62,000 bases of DNA. Origin: Apostichopus japonicus (lineage: Eukaryota > Echinodermata > Holothuroidea > Aspidochirotida > Stichopodidae). This document shows positions 53,701-61,333 of the stretch, piece by piece. The notes beneath the pieces were generated by a model that did not search any database, was not told where the DNA came from, and was given only the letters and a program-made list of their open reading frames with translations. The stretch covers positions 5,802,501 to 5,864,500 of the forward strand of contig NC_092568.1 of NCBI RefSeq assembly GCF_037975245.1, read 5' to 3'. Within the stretch, counting starts at the first letter, position 1. Each line of letters begins with the position of its first letter. A program made the translations under genes and the position numbers.

Positions 53701-56700
53701 ACGGCTGCCGCTCAGGGCATAGATGGAGGGTAATAATTAGGAGTTAGCACTGCTACAGTACAGTAGTTCCTGCTGCAGTATCTTGATGTGAACTTTGAAC
53801 ATTTTTTACTCTTCTTATAGTACAGTGTGCATCTGTGAAACATCATGATGAATTTGTTCCATTAAATATTTACATTACCTGTATACAGTATCTTCTGTAT
53901 TAAAAGCACCCTACAAAATTTATGTAACAGGATCATAACAGATCAATTCTGAATGTCTCTGAAATCTCTAGCTCTCTCCCTCCATAGCCACCTCCTTGAA
54001 CTGGCTCTTAACTGCACACTATTAACAGCATAATGTATAGTACTAGTTCTGCATGCTAATGTCTATTTTGTCTGGCCAATACAGGTGCCTCAAAAATAGC
54101 AGCAATAAATAAAATCTTCACTGTCTACAGAGCTTTAGCCAGAACTAAATTCCTAGTCAGGAATGGTGGTATTTCAGTCTGACATGGCAAAATATTTCAA
54201 ATTGTCACCATGGGAACCTTTTTAACAACTGGAGAGAAGTCATAGGTGTCTAGCATAAACAGTTTCCATACAGCAGTAAGAGAATGGTTAGCATTCCATA
54301 ATTTTACAATATTAGTTGAATCTTAGACAAAATACAGCACTGACATTTGATGTCATACTGTACCTATATACAGACCATAGTACTTACTGAGTGGGCATGG
54401 TAAGTGTTATCAGGTAGGTTGATCAGTGGCGTCGCCAGGGCTGCCCTGGGGGAGGGGACACTTGCCCCCCCAGATGCAATTTTTAGTGTTAAAAAAATAC
54501 TCAAACAAAAACTTTATCTGCCCAATTAAAAGCATACAGTAAATAAATATCGAACAGACTAAGTCAGAAAATTCTTGAACATAAAGTTATTTCAAGTTGC
54601 AAACTATATCACCAGATTGCATCTAATGACCCTTAATCAAAAACACCCCCCTCCCCTTAGACCTCTCCCGCCAGGATGGCATACACAAATAAACACTGTG
54701 CCCCCGAAGATTGAAATGTCTGGCGACGCCACTGAGGTTGAGAGAAAGAGAAGGGGTGTGGGTGAGGGGGGAGCAAGGGGATGTTATGGGATGGAAGTGG
54801 TCAGTGCAAATGGTTATTGGTTTTAAACAGCAGCTGACATGGAAATTACCTTGATAAGGGATAAATAAAACACACAAAAGGTTTGGCCTGTTTTAAAGAT
54901 CACCTTCAGAACAAATTTGAGCATTGCCCAAATAATGGAAGTCTGAGGAATGAGTGGAACTGTAAAACAGTTCAGCCTTGAAGGTTATCAGTACAGATGA
55001 GAGCACTTATACATGTATCCATAATCCAACTATCCATACACATCATGAAATGAATCCATCTGTGAACTTTGGGGGATCGTATGCTATTTGGACACAGTAC
55101 AGTGTACAGTTTATTATACCTGATCATGTAACCAATAACCAACAAATATGATTTATAATTTTTAACCACAACAATAGATTTGGGATGTACTGTACTGCAG
55201 TCATACAACCTGGTGGTAGACATACAGTATATGGCCAACCTATGACCTTTGGAAGTGTGTTCTCAATGTACTACAATGAGATAACATCAAACTGGCATAC
55301 ACTGACTGGAGGTACCAACAGTACGGTGCTCATACATTAAATTCATGTTAGTGTGCAAATGACACTCTATAAAGTACAAGTTTTCAAAGGAGGAAGCTAT
55401 TATATCAAGTGATTTCCTGCTTAATTTCCCTAATAATGCAAACATTTGAAATTCTATCTTGGAGGTGTCTGTAACAATTATCAGTTTGAGTAAAGTATTT
55501 TATGGAATGTGCAATAACATTTGTTCCAATCTCCTCAAGGTCGCGACATTCTCGGTAATGTTACTGAAATAAAACAAATTAACAGAGTCCTGAGCATTGT
55601 AAGCAGCTAGGCCAACTAATGTACAGGATGTAGGTTTGCTTTGGTCAATATCCTAACAGATGCTAGTATATACCACTATAAACTACAATTTCTAAAATGG
55701 AGAATGAATTTCCCAACAGAATCTGATCACTAGCACTTTGATAACACAACGTACACTAGCTACAGTAGAAAGATATCTATAATTACATATACCATCTATT
55801 GTAAGAAAAAAAACTTTGCTTGGTGCTTTCATAGGACTAAAGCATATTAGCAATTGATATTTACTTGCACAAATTCTCTCTAGTTTTAGGGCACAGCTAT
55901 ATTTTGCATAGGAATGTAATTTAATATGTCTACAGTGTATAACTTCACACATACTGGTTGGACCTAGACTATTTTAACCAATTTAGATCTGGATGGTTAC
56001 AATATTTACCATTTTGGTCACCTACTGTAGTTGGAAAGATACAGCAAATAAGTGTCACACAAATTTAATGTGCACAGTGTTACCATTCCATTAAGATTTA
56101 AGTTTAAGCATGGTTCCATCATTGCGTAAGTTTCTGGTGCACAAGTAACCAAAATTGAAATATGTTGCTTCAGGAGCCTTGCATGGGCCTACCTTAATTA
56201 CTCCTGTTGCAATGGTGGTGCACAAGTAACAAATCTATGTTTTCAGTAGCTTTAAGTTTTTCTAATCACATTACACTTGACTTATGACCTTATAATGATA
56301 CCACCAGATTATGAGCTATTCAATGAAGGATGCAGAATAACAATGTTCATATTTTCAATTGATAGGCCCTTATACTCATCCTTGAGTTTATGATCAACAG
56401 GAAATATTTAATTTACCTGGTATTGCATATAACAGGAGTAACACAAAATGATGGAAACTCTTAAACAAATGTTAGATATATGTGAATGAGCACATAAATA
56501 TTCCATAAAGTTTCATTCCAGCAAAGTGTCAGGTTTTGGTGGAATTATTAATTAATTGCTAAGTTACTGTACATAGCTACCTTTTAAGTGAAAGCTCTTA
56601 ATCAGCCATGTATTCAAACAGCTGTACACTATTACTCAAAGAGGTGCACTGTAACAGCCATGCACATAAAGTGTAGTAGTACCAAAACAGCTACGATGGT

Positions 56701-59700
56701 ACCCAAACAGCTCTATGGTGGAACTCTAACAGCTTTATGGTGGTACCCAAACAGCTCTATGGTGGTACCCTAACAGTTGTACAGTAGTACCTAAACTGTA
56801 TGGTGGTACAGTACATGAACAGCTGTATCAACGGTAATACCCAAAGAGTCGTATGGTACAGTCGTACCCAAAGAGTCGTATGGTACAGTAGTACCCAACA
56901 GTCGTATGGTACAGTAGTACCCAAACAGTCGTATGGTACAGTAGTACCCAACAGTCGTATGGTACAGTAGTACCCAACAGTCGTATGGTACAGTAGTACC
57001 CAAACAGTCGTATGGTAGTTATCCAAACAGCCAAATATATGGTAGTACCCAAACAGCAATACATGGTAGCATCCAACAGCTATATATGGTAGCACTCAAA
57101 TAATGAGTATCCAAACAGCTGCATGGTAGTACTCAAACAGCATTAAAGGATTGGTTCAGTTGTCATAAATGTTTATGTTATATGAAACAGGACAATGGTG
57201 AAAAAACTGTTCAAATATCTTTTTCGGTTAAAGAGATATTCAAGTGTAAAGTTTATCAGATTATGTAGAAACTGCTTGAAATCTGACGAGCTGTGATGTC
57301 ACATCCTCACATTCCTGAAAAGTCTTTGATTTTTCCTCTAAATATTTTGTGAGATTTCATGACTTTCAACCAAAAGATATGTAAGGAGATCTCATATTTG
57401 TCAAAGGAAGTATTTGAGATTAAACATCTGAAGAATTTTTGATTTTATTATTTTCAAATGTGTTAAAAAATGTAAATAATTTTTAAAGAAATATATTCAC
57501 AAATGTTAAGGAAGTGAGGATGTGACGTCACACCCTCACAGTAAGTCTTTCTACACCAGTGGTTTTCTTGATGTCTTCAAAGTTTCATATCTCCTTAACA
57601 GAGCATGCTATCATGGTAGTTTCTTCACTGTTATTTTTGTCTTTTTGTGCTCTTTCATACAAAACAGACATGTCAAACAACTGAACCAATCCTTTAAGTT
57701 AGTACCCAAACAGCTGTACGGTAGTTCCCAAACAGCTGCATGGTAATACCCAAACAGCTATGGTAGCACCCGAACAGCAACATGGTAGTACCCAAACAGC
57801 CATATATGATAGCACCCAATAGCACTTTATGGTAGCACTCAAACAACCATATGGTAGTACACAAACAGCTGCATGGTAGTACCCAAACAGCCATGGTAGC
57901 ACCCGAACAGCAACATGGTAGTACCCAAACAGCCATATATGATAGCACCCAATAGCACTTTATGGTAGCACTCAAACAACCATATGGTAGTACACAAACA
58001 GCTGCATGGTAGTACCCAAACAGCCATGGTAGCACCCGAACAGCAACATGCTAGTACCCAACTTTTGTGATGTCTCCCATGTAATATGTCTTCTGAATCC
58101 ACATATTTCAGTGCCTAACTTAATATTGTAATTGTATGCTTACCTGTTTGCCCTTGACTTTACTCAAACTCTTAACTTAGGTAAACAAAGCTCTTAAAGG
58201 TAAACCAGACAATCCTTCACATTCTGCATGGGTACAGTAGTTTGTTTGTTTGTGAGTCAACAAAGTTAGCAGTCAGTCTCAATCTGGCAAGTGCTCAGAG
58301 GTTACATTTGAGGTTTACTTAATGGAGATAAGTGACAGCAAACCCATACATAAGCAGCATCAAGGAGCAACGGTACATGTATGCATTAATACTTGACAAG
58401 GTTTCATATTTAGTATTTAACAGCTCAATTTGCTGACAAGTGCTACTTTAATTTATGTTTTGTTGGTCATTTGGTATTTAGTCAAATTGAAGGTACTGAT
58501 ACATGCAGGTAAATACTGAATTGATTATTAAAAATTTGCCATGTGACATCTTGTAAAAGAAAAACCTACCTCCGGTGACAGGCTGACAATATCAATATGT
58601 CACAAAAGATTAAAAATGTAAGGAAGAGTGAAATTTTCAGAATTAGCCATCTGGCAACTGCAATCTTATGAAATTAGAGTAGACATGTATCATTCTACCA
58701 TTGATTGCTGAGCTACTGTACTATATAGCATCTTTAAGTTCTCACTCTTTGAGTAAAACGAAAACAAGGCTTGCACAGGAGGTTCCAGGCAAGAAAATAA
58801 TAAAACTTACTGGGTTGTGGGGAGACAGGTAAGTGGGGAACGAAGTAAATATGATGGGGAGGAAATTTATACTCTGGGTAATAAAATCCCAAAAGTGGGA
58901 AATATTGGAAGATAATTGCAGCCCTTTAACATTGTTCCTTAAGAATGCTCTGCAATGGAAATGTAAATTATAAGCTAGTGTTCATATGATAATATTTCCT
59001 TATACAGTCACAATAAAGTAATATTTAGTTCTAAATTATGAATTTTGTTTATTTACTATATGTACCTTTCTAACACTGCCAAAGTGGATTGTACAATCAA
59101 GGTCAATCACATATCCTATGACACAACATGACACATGACCCATAGGGAATTTACATGCCTACAACCTTGAACCTACTGTAGACTACTATTGTAATTGATT
59201 AATCGTCAGTAGTTGTGATTGCACTTTGGAAGTTTGATTAACCAAAACCAAAGTTGCCATTACCTGTACTTGGCAACAAGCTAGCACTACACATAATCTG
59301 CTTTTGAAAAATAGCTTTAACCTATCAAAAACATCATTAAAGCAGTTTGTCAGCAAATACTGCAAAAGTAAAGGTTCTCATAATACAACACTAGCACTGT
59401 ACAGTGTTAAAATTCGGCAAGCACATGATTTAGACATCACACGTTAAGACACGAAAGAACAAATAAAGACAGTGCACCATGGAGAAACATTTGTTTGGAC
59501 TGTATTTCTGCAAATGTAAAAATGATAGTGATGATGTCATAACTGTAACCGAGTAATCGATTGACTACAAAAGAAAGAGTCAACTATCAGTACTACCTGA
59601 AGGTACCAATAATCCCTACAAAATGCCCAATGTTATTCAATCCTCCTATCATGCATTCATAAATATAATGTACAGTATGTTTTAATAGAGACATGAACAA

Positions 59701-61333
59701 TTGTACTGCAACGATTTATAATTCCTTTGGTATTACAATTCATTTCCATACTGTCAAGATTCAAACTTATTCTTCTGAGCTACTGTACAAGCTGCACATT
59801 CTGACTATTATCAAGGTCATGACAGGTCAACCAAACACCTTTCTGACTGTCTTTCTCACAAATATAACTTTAAGAAACATCCGTCAAACTGTAAAATGAT
59901 TCATTTTTGCTTTGTGAGTGGAAAATATATACTACAAAGAAAATCACTATCTTGATCTACACCTATCATGCATTACAGTAAGTACTATACTGGACCAATC
60001 TGCAAGGGGATAACTATGTACAGTATGCTTCTGTGTGTGTGGGGGGGGGATAGGTGGGCTTTATACACTCCTCCAAGCCCTCCTCCCTTCTCCTTCTCTC
60101 TCATTAGCAGACAGAAGTTACAGTGAATAATACATAAAATACATACATTTATATGCCATGCAACTCATACAAAAGTTTTCAATGTAGACCCCCTGCACAG
60201 CATAAGATGTTAATTATCCCAATCCTCTTCCCCAGTACAAACTGGTTGTTGTGCCCATGCCGACCTGTAAATGTTATCCTGGGTCAGGTGTTTTGACCGT
60301 GGTTTCTTATACTACAACACTTGATTATCAGAAATGGATGCATTTATACATAATAAATATGACATTAATGGGAGTTTTTTAGAATGGGCTAACTTTTTGG
60401 CAATCTCGTTGTAACTGGGGCAACTGTTGCCAGCATTGGTCAAACTCAACTGCAATGCCATGCACATTGCTTTGCCTATGTACTTTAAAGGGTGTGAAGA
60501 CTCGCGCAAAAAGAAACATCTCATGCTGGTAATCTGACCTAGTTTCGAATGAGGTGTTACAGAAGTGTTAGACACCACCATAGATCCCAGAAAAGATACA
60601 CACATGCTACCATGGGTAATTAGTCACTAGTGTACAGCCAGTACATACAGCTGCGGTCAATAATCACAGCACAGTGTATAAAAAACGATACAGCGATGGA
60701 CATCTCAGGTCCAGCTAAAGATAACAAGGTATCACGTTTCATTACTGTCTGCATTTTGTAGCGACACAAACAAAACGTCACTTGCAAGCAACAGAAAGTT
60801 AACTTTTTCAGATGGCCAGTTTGGGGCGAGTCTTCAATGCCTTTAAGTATTTGCTACAGCAGAGAAAAGCGCCTCACAGTTTTCTTATTTTTCCATCCTT
60901 CCATGCTACCTTGGCTGTAGTTCTAGGCCCCCTAGCAGTAGAAATTAGGCTAGTTTATACTAGGCATATATAGTCAAGCACTCGTTGGACATTCGCATGG
61001 TGTGGCCAATAGTTACGTAATTGTGTGAAAGCCTAACTCACTGAGTACTGACAGTACTTAGACGGTTGAGTTGCGTAGACTAAATCATAGTCTAGTATAG
61101 TTTCGAGTGAAGGGCCTAGCTTACAATTATGATCTAATGTTTCACTTTCAACATACCTTTTCTCCCTCTGTTTTCTTAACCGCCGTAACCTGTACGTTAT
61201 CATCTCCTACATAGCTCTCACGTTTCTTGGACCCCTTCTTTGGACTGCCACCAGATTGGTCTACACTGCTACCTTCCGCAGCAGTATTTCCCGACAAATC
61301 GTACTGGTTTTTCTTACCAAATTTATTCCCCAT
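20670..61333 (-). CDS. Putatively myristoylated acidic protein with C-terminal AMPK-beta-type CBM48, spliced across 41 kb
   Basis: Eight exons on the minus strand join without frame conflict: 61333-61157, 33826-33662, 33184-32894, 30509-30342, 28091-27770, 27300-27195, then either 24703-24607 or 23106-23013, and 20729-20670. The product is 461 residues (460 with the alternative exon). Residues 1-59: MGNKFGKK start fitting N-myristoylation plus basic charge, then Ser/Gly/Lys-rich sequence. Residues 60-374: Glu/Pro/Thr-rich and very acidic, with near-repeats such as PAPTDEPAPTEE and PAPQEESPAPQEE, probably disordered. Residues 379-457: CBM48 (VEFRWNEGG, VTGSFNEW, EFKFVVDGEW, FGLNNIITV). In rat AMPK beta1 glycogen contacts include W100, K126, W133 and N150. 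Their counterparts here are W401, K429, W436 and N453 (or N452). It lacks the AMPK-beta C-terminal domain, so it is not an AMPK subunit. The N-terminal half resembles BASP1/GAP43-type membrane proteins in style, not by alignment. Inferred role: linking membranes to glycogen or another alpha-glucan. No characterised orthologue is recalled. Confidence 0.8.
21325..21985. repeat. CA-rich minisatellite, 14-19-bp unit
   Basis: The unit is ACCAATCACCACAATACAC with frequent truncated forms (CAATACACACCAATCACAAT) and variants (TCCCCACAA, GTTCCCACAA). It lies in the last intron of the CBM48 gene. A 98-residue frame of Thr/His/Asn is an artefact of this repeat. Confidence 0.95.
22349..22495. repeat. Direct repeat flanking the foldback element
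   Basis: The words TACCAGGGATATTCTAGAGC...CCTGTATTCT (22350-22383) recur at 22463-22494 as TACCAGGAATATCTACAGC...CCTGTATATTCT. TCTATAAATCTATAACTGCA (about 22415-22434) recurs beyond the foldback element at about 22906-22925. This looks like an older tandem duplication of about 115 bp into which the foldback element inserted. Confidence 0.6.
22496..22872. mobile_element. Foldback (long inverted repeat) element, 377 bp
   Basis: The left arm (about 22496-22677) and right arm (about 22689-22872) are reverse complements with few mismatches, separated by only about 11 bp. The ends read AAAGGAATAAC and GTTATTCCTTT. RNA across it would form a ~180-bp hairpin. It lies inside the last intron of the CBM48 gene, immediately downstream of exon B. 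No transposase is encoded. Confidence 0.85.
23013..23106 (-). CDS. CBM48 alternative exon B (DGED, lacks the binding Trp)
   Basis: 94 nt, acceptor TACTGTCCTATAG, donor AAG/GTAGGT, entering in phase 2 and leaving in phase 0. It encodes (S)DDHLTVTIDLIEG then EHKYKYIVDGEDKVDSSK. The EGEHKYKY...VDG core is very like AMPK beta (EGEHQYKFFVDG), yet the residue matching W133 is Asp. It is homologous to, and can replace, the exon at 24607-24703. Using both in one mRNA would break the frame. Confidence 0.85.
24607..24703 (-). CDS. CBM48 alternative exon A (DGEW, keeps the binding Trp)
   Basis: 97 nt, acceptor GACCTGCAG, donor CAG/GTATTT, phase 2 in and phase 0 out, the same as exon B. It encodes (S)DSNEFGVTLSLPAG then CYEFKFVVDGEWRVSEKQ, with the Lys and Trp needed for carbohydrate contact. 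The frame is open upstream past the acceptor, but that extra part is intron. Confidence 0.88.
24817..24906 (-). repeat. Pyrimidine-rich tandem tract upstream of exon A
   Basis: On the transcribed (minus) strand this is repeats of CTTTGTCTTTTCCC-like units, about 12-14 nt each and six to seven copies, ending about 115 nt before the exon A acceptor. It is nearly pure pyrimidine broken by single G residues. Its position and content suit binding by polypyrimidine-tract-binding proteins. That role is inference. Confidence 0.7.
27195..27300 (-). CDS. CBM48 exon, first half of domain (constitutive)
   Basis: 106 nt, acceptor TTTTGTTAG, donor CAAAG/GTAGCT, phase 1 in and phase 2 out. It encodes (E)STKVPVEFRWNEGG then SQVVVTGSFNEWSEQIPLVQ. 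GSFNEW matches the GSFNNW motif of AMPK beta, including the W100 counterpart. Confidence 0.88.
27770..28091 (-). CDS. CBM48 gene acidic exon 5
   Basis: 322 nt, acceptor CATCTCTAACAG, perfect donor GTGAGT, phase 0 in and phase 1 out. It encodes 107 Glu/Pro/Ala-rich residues with repeats PAPQEE, PAPEEE and EEAPAGEE. It directly precedes the CBM48 domain. Confidence 0.85.
30342..30509 (-). CDS. CBM48 gene acidic exon 4
   Basis: 168 nt, phase 0 on both sides, donor GAG/GTGGGC, acceptor CTTTGCTTTAG. It encodes DEGVVETPVPVAEATTDEP followed by a Glu/Lys-rich stretch ending EEKEEE. It could be skipped without frame loss. Confidence 0.82.
30643..30672 (-). CDS. Candidate 30-nt microexon
   Basis: Between CACAGTAG and a strong donor (CAG/GTAAGC) lies an open phase-0 segment encoding NESAKVVGKQ. 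It would insert between acidic exons 3 and 4 with no frame change. A similar segment with the same donor occurs at 58144. Very short, so chance is a real possibility. Confidence 0.3.
31272..31988. repeat. 30-bp minisatellite, about 24 copies
   Basis: The unit is GAACATACTACATTATATCC plus TGTATGTACT, with TGTACC and TGAACT variants. The period is a multiple of three, which creates the spurious long frames on both strands (VCSVHTGYN and ILHYILYVPN repeats). It is in the intron between acidic exons 3 and 4. Confidence 0.95.
32894..33184 (-). CDS. CBM48 gene acidic exon 3
   Basis: 291 nt, phase 0 on both sides, acceptor GTGGACATTAG, donor AAAG/GTTTGT. It encodes 97 residues, starting EDEKPAEDEKASEEPE, with the tandem TDEPAPTDEPAPTEE and a C-terminal part rich in Glu, Gln and Thr. 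It has no Met, so only splicing can use it. Frames on the opposite strand are shadows. Confidence 0.85.
33662..33826 (-). CDS. CBM48 gene acidic exon 2
   Basis: 165 nt, phase 0 on both sides, acceptor CTTTGCTTTATTTGAAG, donor AAAAG/GTGATT. It encodes DAAVEVNEEPKKEEKEKEEE, then a Glu-rich segment to VKEAEAEQK. It is the first shared exon after any of the alternative first exons. Confidence 0.83.
34385..35435. repeat. Tandem array of GGTACTACATACAGTTAATG-type units
   Basis: Irregular repeats of about 16-18 bp (ATGGTACTACATACA and TTAATGATACTACATACA) combine into larger blocks that include TACTGTAGTACAATTGTACT. It sits in the intron before acidic exon 2. Confidence 0.93.
35436..37589. other. 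Intronic sequence of the CBM48 gene
   Basis: No exons or elements recognised. The stretch 36230-36620 repeatedly shows loose CACACTATGTCAAATTAA-like words, possibly a decayed minisatellite. Confidence 0.4.
37590..38996. repeat. 52-bp minisatellite, about 27 copies, each with a tRNA T-arm / B-box-like motif
   Basis: The unit runs ATTCACCAAACCTACACATC, TCCCCTACAGCTAGTGTACA, TATTGGTGTTCG. Across unit junctions TTGGTG-TTCGATT-CACCAA forms a 6-bp stem with a 7-nt loop, the shape of a tRNA T arm, and GTTCGATTC fits the pol III B-box core GWTCRANNC. No A box is seen. Variants with an extra TGACATCTCCCCTACAG, or with GTTTGTCACTGTTTGATTAA, recur together, so the array has a higher-order structure. 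Confidence 0.93.
38997..41959. other. Intronic sequence of the CBM48 gene
   Basis: No exon recognised. It contains a short direct duplication at 40286-40408 (ATCTACCCAACCTGCAAACT appears twice) and a (TA)n run at 40798-40815. A G-rich patch lies near 41740-41776. Confidence 0.4.
41960..42330 (-). mobile_element. 5'-truncated non-LTR retrotransposon (LINE) 3' end
   Basis: On the minus strand the frame reads YIPTRTLRSSNKLYLTVPKP, then RLKTYGYRSFEYSASYLWNK and LP...STFKSLLKTHFF. This is the conserved tail of CR1/L2/Jockey-type LINE reverse transcriptase proteins. It is followed by a stop, then GGCGCTATA and TTGGCGCTATATAAG words and an (ATT)n tail (41970-41986), the usual LINE 3' terminus. Only the last part of the element is present, so it is dead on arrival. 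Confidence 0.85.
42331..43318. other. Intronic sequence, nothing recognised
   Basis: AT-rich with short frames only. Confidence 0.35.
43319..43438 (-). CDS. Alternative first coding exon (MPWDQQ), non-myristoylated
   Basis: The ATG at 43438 opens a 40-codon frame ending at a perfect donor TCT/GTGAGTAAA in phase 0, so it can join acidic exon 2 directly. It encodes MPWDQQAQNSLNALWAAVAS then LHRRFDSFDARLRQLEAFVS, an amphipathic, probably helical or coiled-coil segment. It has no Gly-2, so isoforms from here (about 442 residues) would lack the myristoylation site. The local GC content is higher than in surrounding intron. No other minus-strand gene lies downstream. Confidence 0.6.
43439..46292. 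other. Intronic or upstream sequence of alternative first exon
   Basis: The first 100 bp should hold the promoter of the MPWDQQ exon. TATTTAAG on the minus strand at 43468-43475 is a weak TATA candidate. The remainder shows nothing recognisable. Confidence 0.35.
46293..46680. repeat. Two-copy tandem duplication, 188 and 200 bp
   Basis: The copies begin TGTAACAGCTTCTCTTAGAC at 46293 and 46481, and a third start is seen at 46681. They share TTCTTTAGAAGCAATGACAT and ATTAAATCATTGCTGATGAA. The second copy has an extra GCATGTCGCAAGCAGG. Confidence 0.9.
46681..52019. other. Intronic sequence of the CBM48 gene
   Basis: Mostly featureless. C-rich patches lie at 48627-48643, 48780-48865, 49866-49883 and 50673-50688. 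The part 49600-49980 is more GC-rich with frames on both strands but no domain. A weak exon candidate is at 48079-48130 (see findings). Confidence 0.4.
52020..52122. repeat. 27-28-bp tandem repeat, four copies
   Basis: The unit is GTACAGTGAGGGGTACAGCT plus TATTAA, with slight variants in each copy. Confidence 0.85.
52597..52668 (-). CDS. Alternative first coding exon (MADCIS)
   Basis: The ATG at 52668 has a strong context (AAAAATGG). The 24-codon frame ends CATCTCAG followed by a perfect donor GTGAGT, phase 0. It encodes MADCISESNSALQNECPQTK then AASQ. As a first exon it would replace the myristoylated start and splice to acidic exon 2, giving about 426 residues. The reading frame is short, so the main support is the strong context, the donor and the phase match with the two other first exons. 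Confidence 0.5.
52669..54423. other. Intronic sequence of the CBM48 gene
   Basis: Nothing coding recognised. It has an oligo-G tract at 53056-53068. The bases just after 52668 would be the promoter of the MADCIS exon. Confidence 0.35.
54424..54734. mobile_element. hAT-like non-autonomous element, 311 bp
   Basis: The ends are perfect 15-bp inverted repeats, CAGTGGCGTCGCCAG and CTGGCGACGCCACTG. Flanking 8-bp sequences AGGTTGAT (54416-54423) and AGGTTGAG (54735-54742) match at seven of eight positions, the duplication size made by hAT transposases. The internal part is C-rich near the ends and encodes nothing. Confidence 0.85.
54743..56669. other. Intronic sequence of the CBM48 gene
   Basis: No exons or elements recognised. 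Confidence 0.35.
56670..57142. repeat. GTATGGTA-type minisatellite, left part
   Basis: The unit ACCCAAACAGTCGTATGGTA plus CAGTAGT (about 26-28 bp) is most regular at 56840-57010 and degraded at both ends (ACAGCTCTATGGTGGTACCC, CAGCCAAATATATGGTAG). The array continues after the inserted element at 57147-57693. Confidence 0.9.
57147..57693. mobile_element. piggyBac-like MITE, 547 bp, flanked by TTAA
   Basis: It begins AGGATTGGTTCAGTTGT and ends ACAACTGAACCAATCCT (near-perfect inverted repeat of about 16-17 bp). TTAA is present on both sides (57143-57146 and 57694-57697), the target duplication of piggyBac transposases. Inside, GTGATGTCACATCCTCAC and GAGGATGTGACGTCACACCC give a second inverted pair. 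It encodes no transposase. It split a minisatellite, so the array is older than the insertion. Confidence 0.88.
57698..58060. repeat. GTATGGTA-type minisatellite, right part
   Basis: Continuation of the array at 56670-57142 with a higher-order unit of about 130 bp present twice: the run from CAGCCATATATGATAGCACC through CACTTTATGGTAGCACTCAA recurs almost unchanged near 57800 and 57930. Confidence 0.9.
58144..58170 (-). CDS. Candidate 27-nt microexon
   Basis: Between TAAGTTAAG and a strong donor (CAG/GTAAGC) lies an open phase-0 segment encoding SLSKVKGKQ. It resembles the candidate at 30643 (SAKVVGKQ with the same donor). It would extend the basic N-terminal region after exon 1. The acceptor tract is poor. 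Confidence 0.25.
58171..60494. other. Intronic sequence of the CBM48 gene
   Basis: AT-rich; an oligo-G tract at 60039-60049; nothing else recognised. Confidence 0.35.
60495..60836. mobile_element. TIR element, copy B (342 bp, inverted relative to copy A)
   Basis: The termini TGAAGACTCGC and GCGAGTCTTCA match those of copy A at 8712-9043, and the interior is its reverse complement with scattered differences. Outward extension of the inverted repeat is clearer here (TACTTTAAAGGGTG on the left, ATGCCTTTAAGTATT on the right), so the true terminal repeat may be about 25 bp. It lies in the first intron of the CBM48 gene. Confidence 0.75.
61157..61333 (-). CDS. CBM48 gene exon 1, putatively myristoylated N-terminus
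   Basis: The ATG at 61333 starts MGNKFGKKNQYDLSG. Gly-2 with Asn-3 and Gly-6, followed by lysines, is a plausible N-myristoylation and membrane-electrostatic signal. A second basic cluster (SPKKGSKKRES) with serines resembles phosphorylation-regulated effector sites in BASP1/MARCKS-type proteins. 59 codons end at donor AAG/GTATGT in phase 0. Confidence 0.82.

Noticed and set aside
56757-58102. Tyr/Cys/Leu-rich repeated frames on the minus strand
   Set aside because: Products of the GTATGGTA minisatellite; different frames are open in parallel.
60812-60960. Plus-strand frame MASLGRVFNAFK and its counterpart GRVFNVFKRRF near 8690-8727, as a conserved first exon
   Set aside because: The shared part lies in the terminal repeat of the TIR element and similarity fades immediately outside it.
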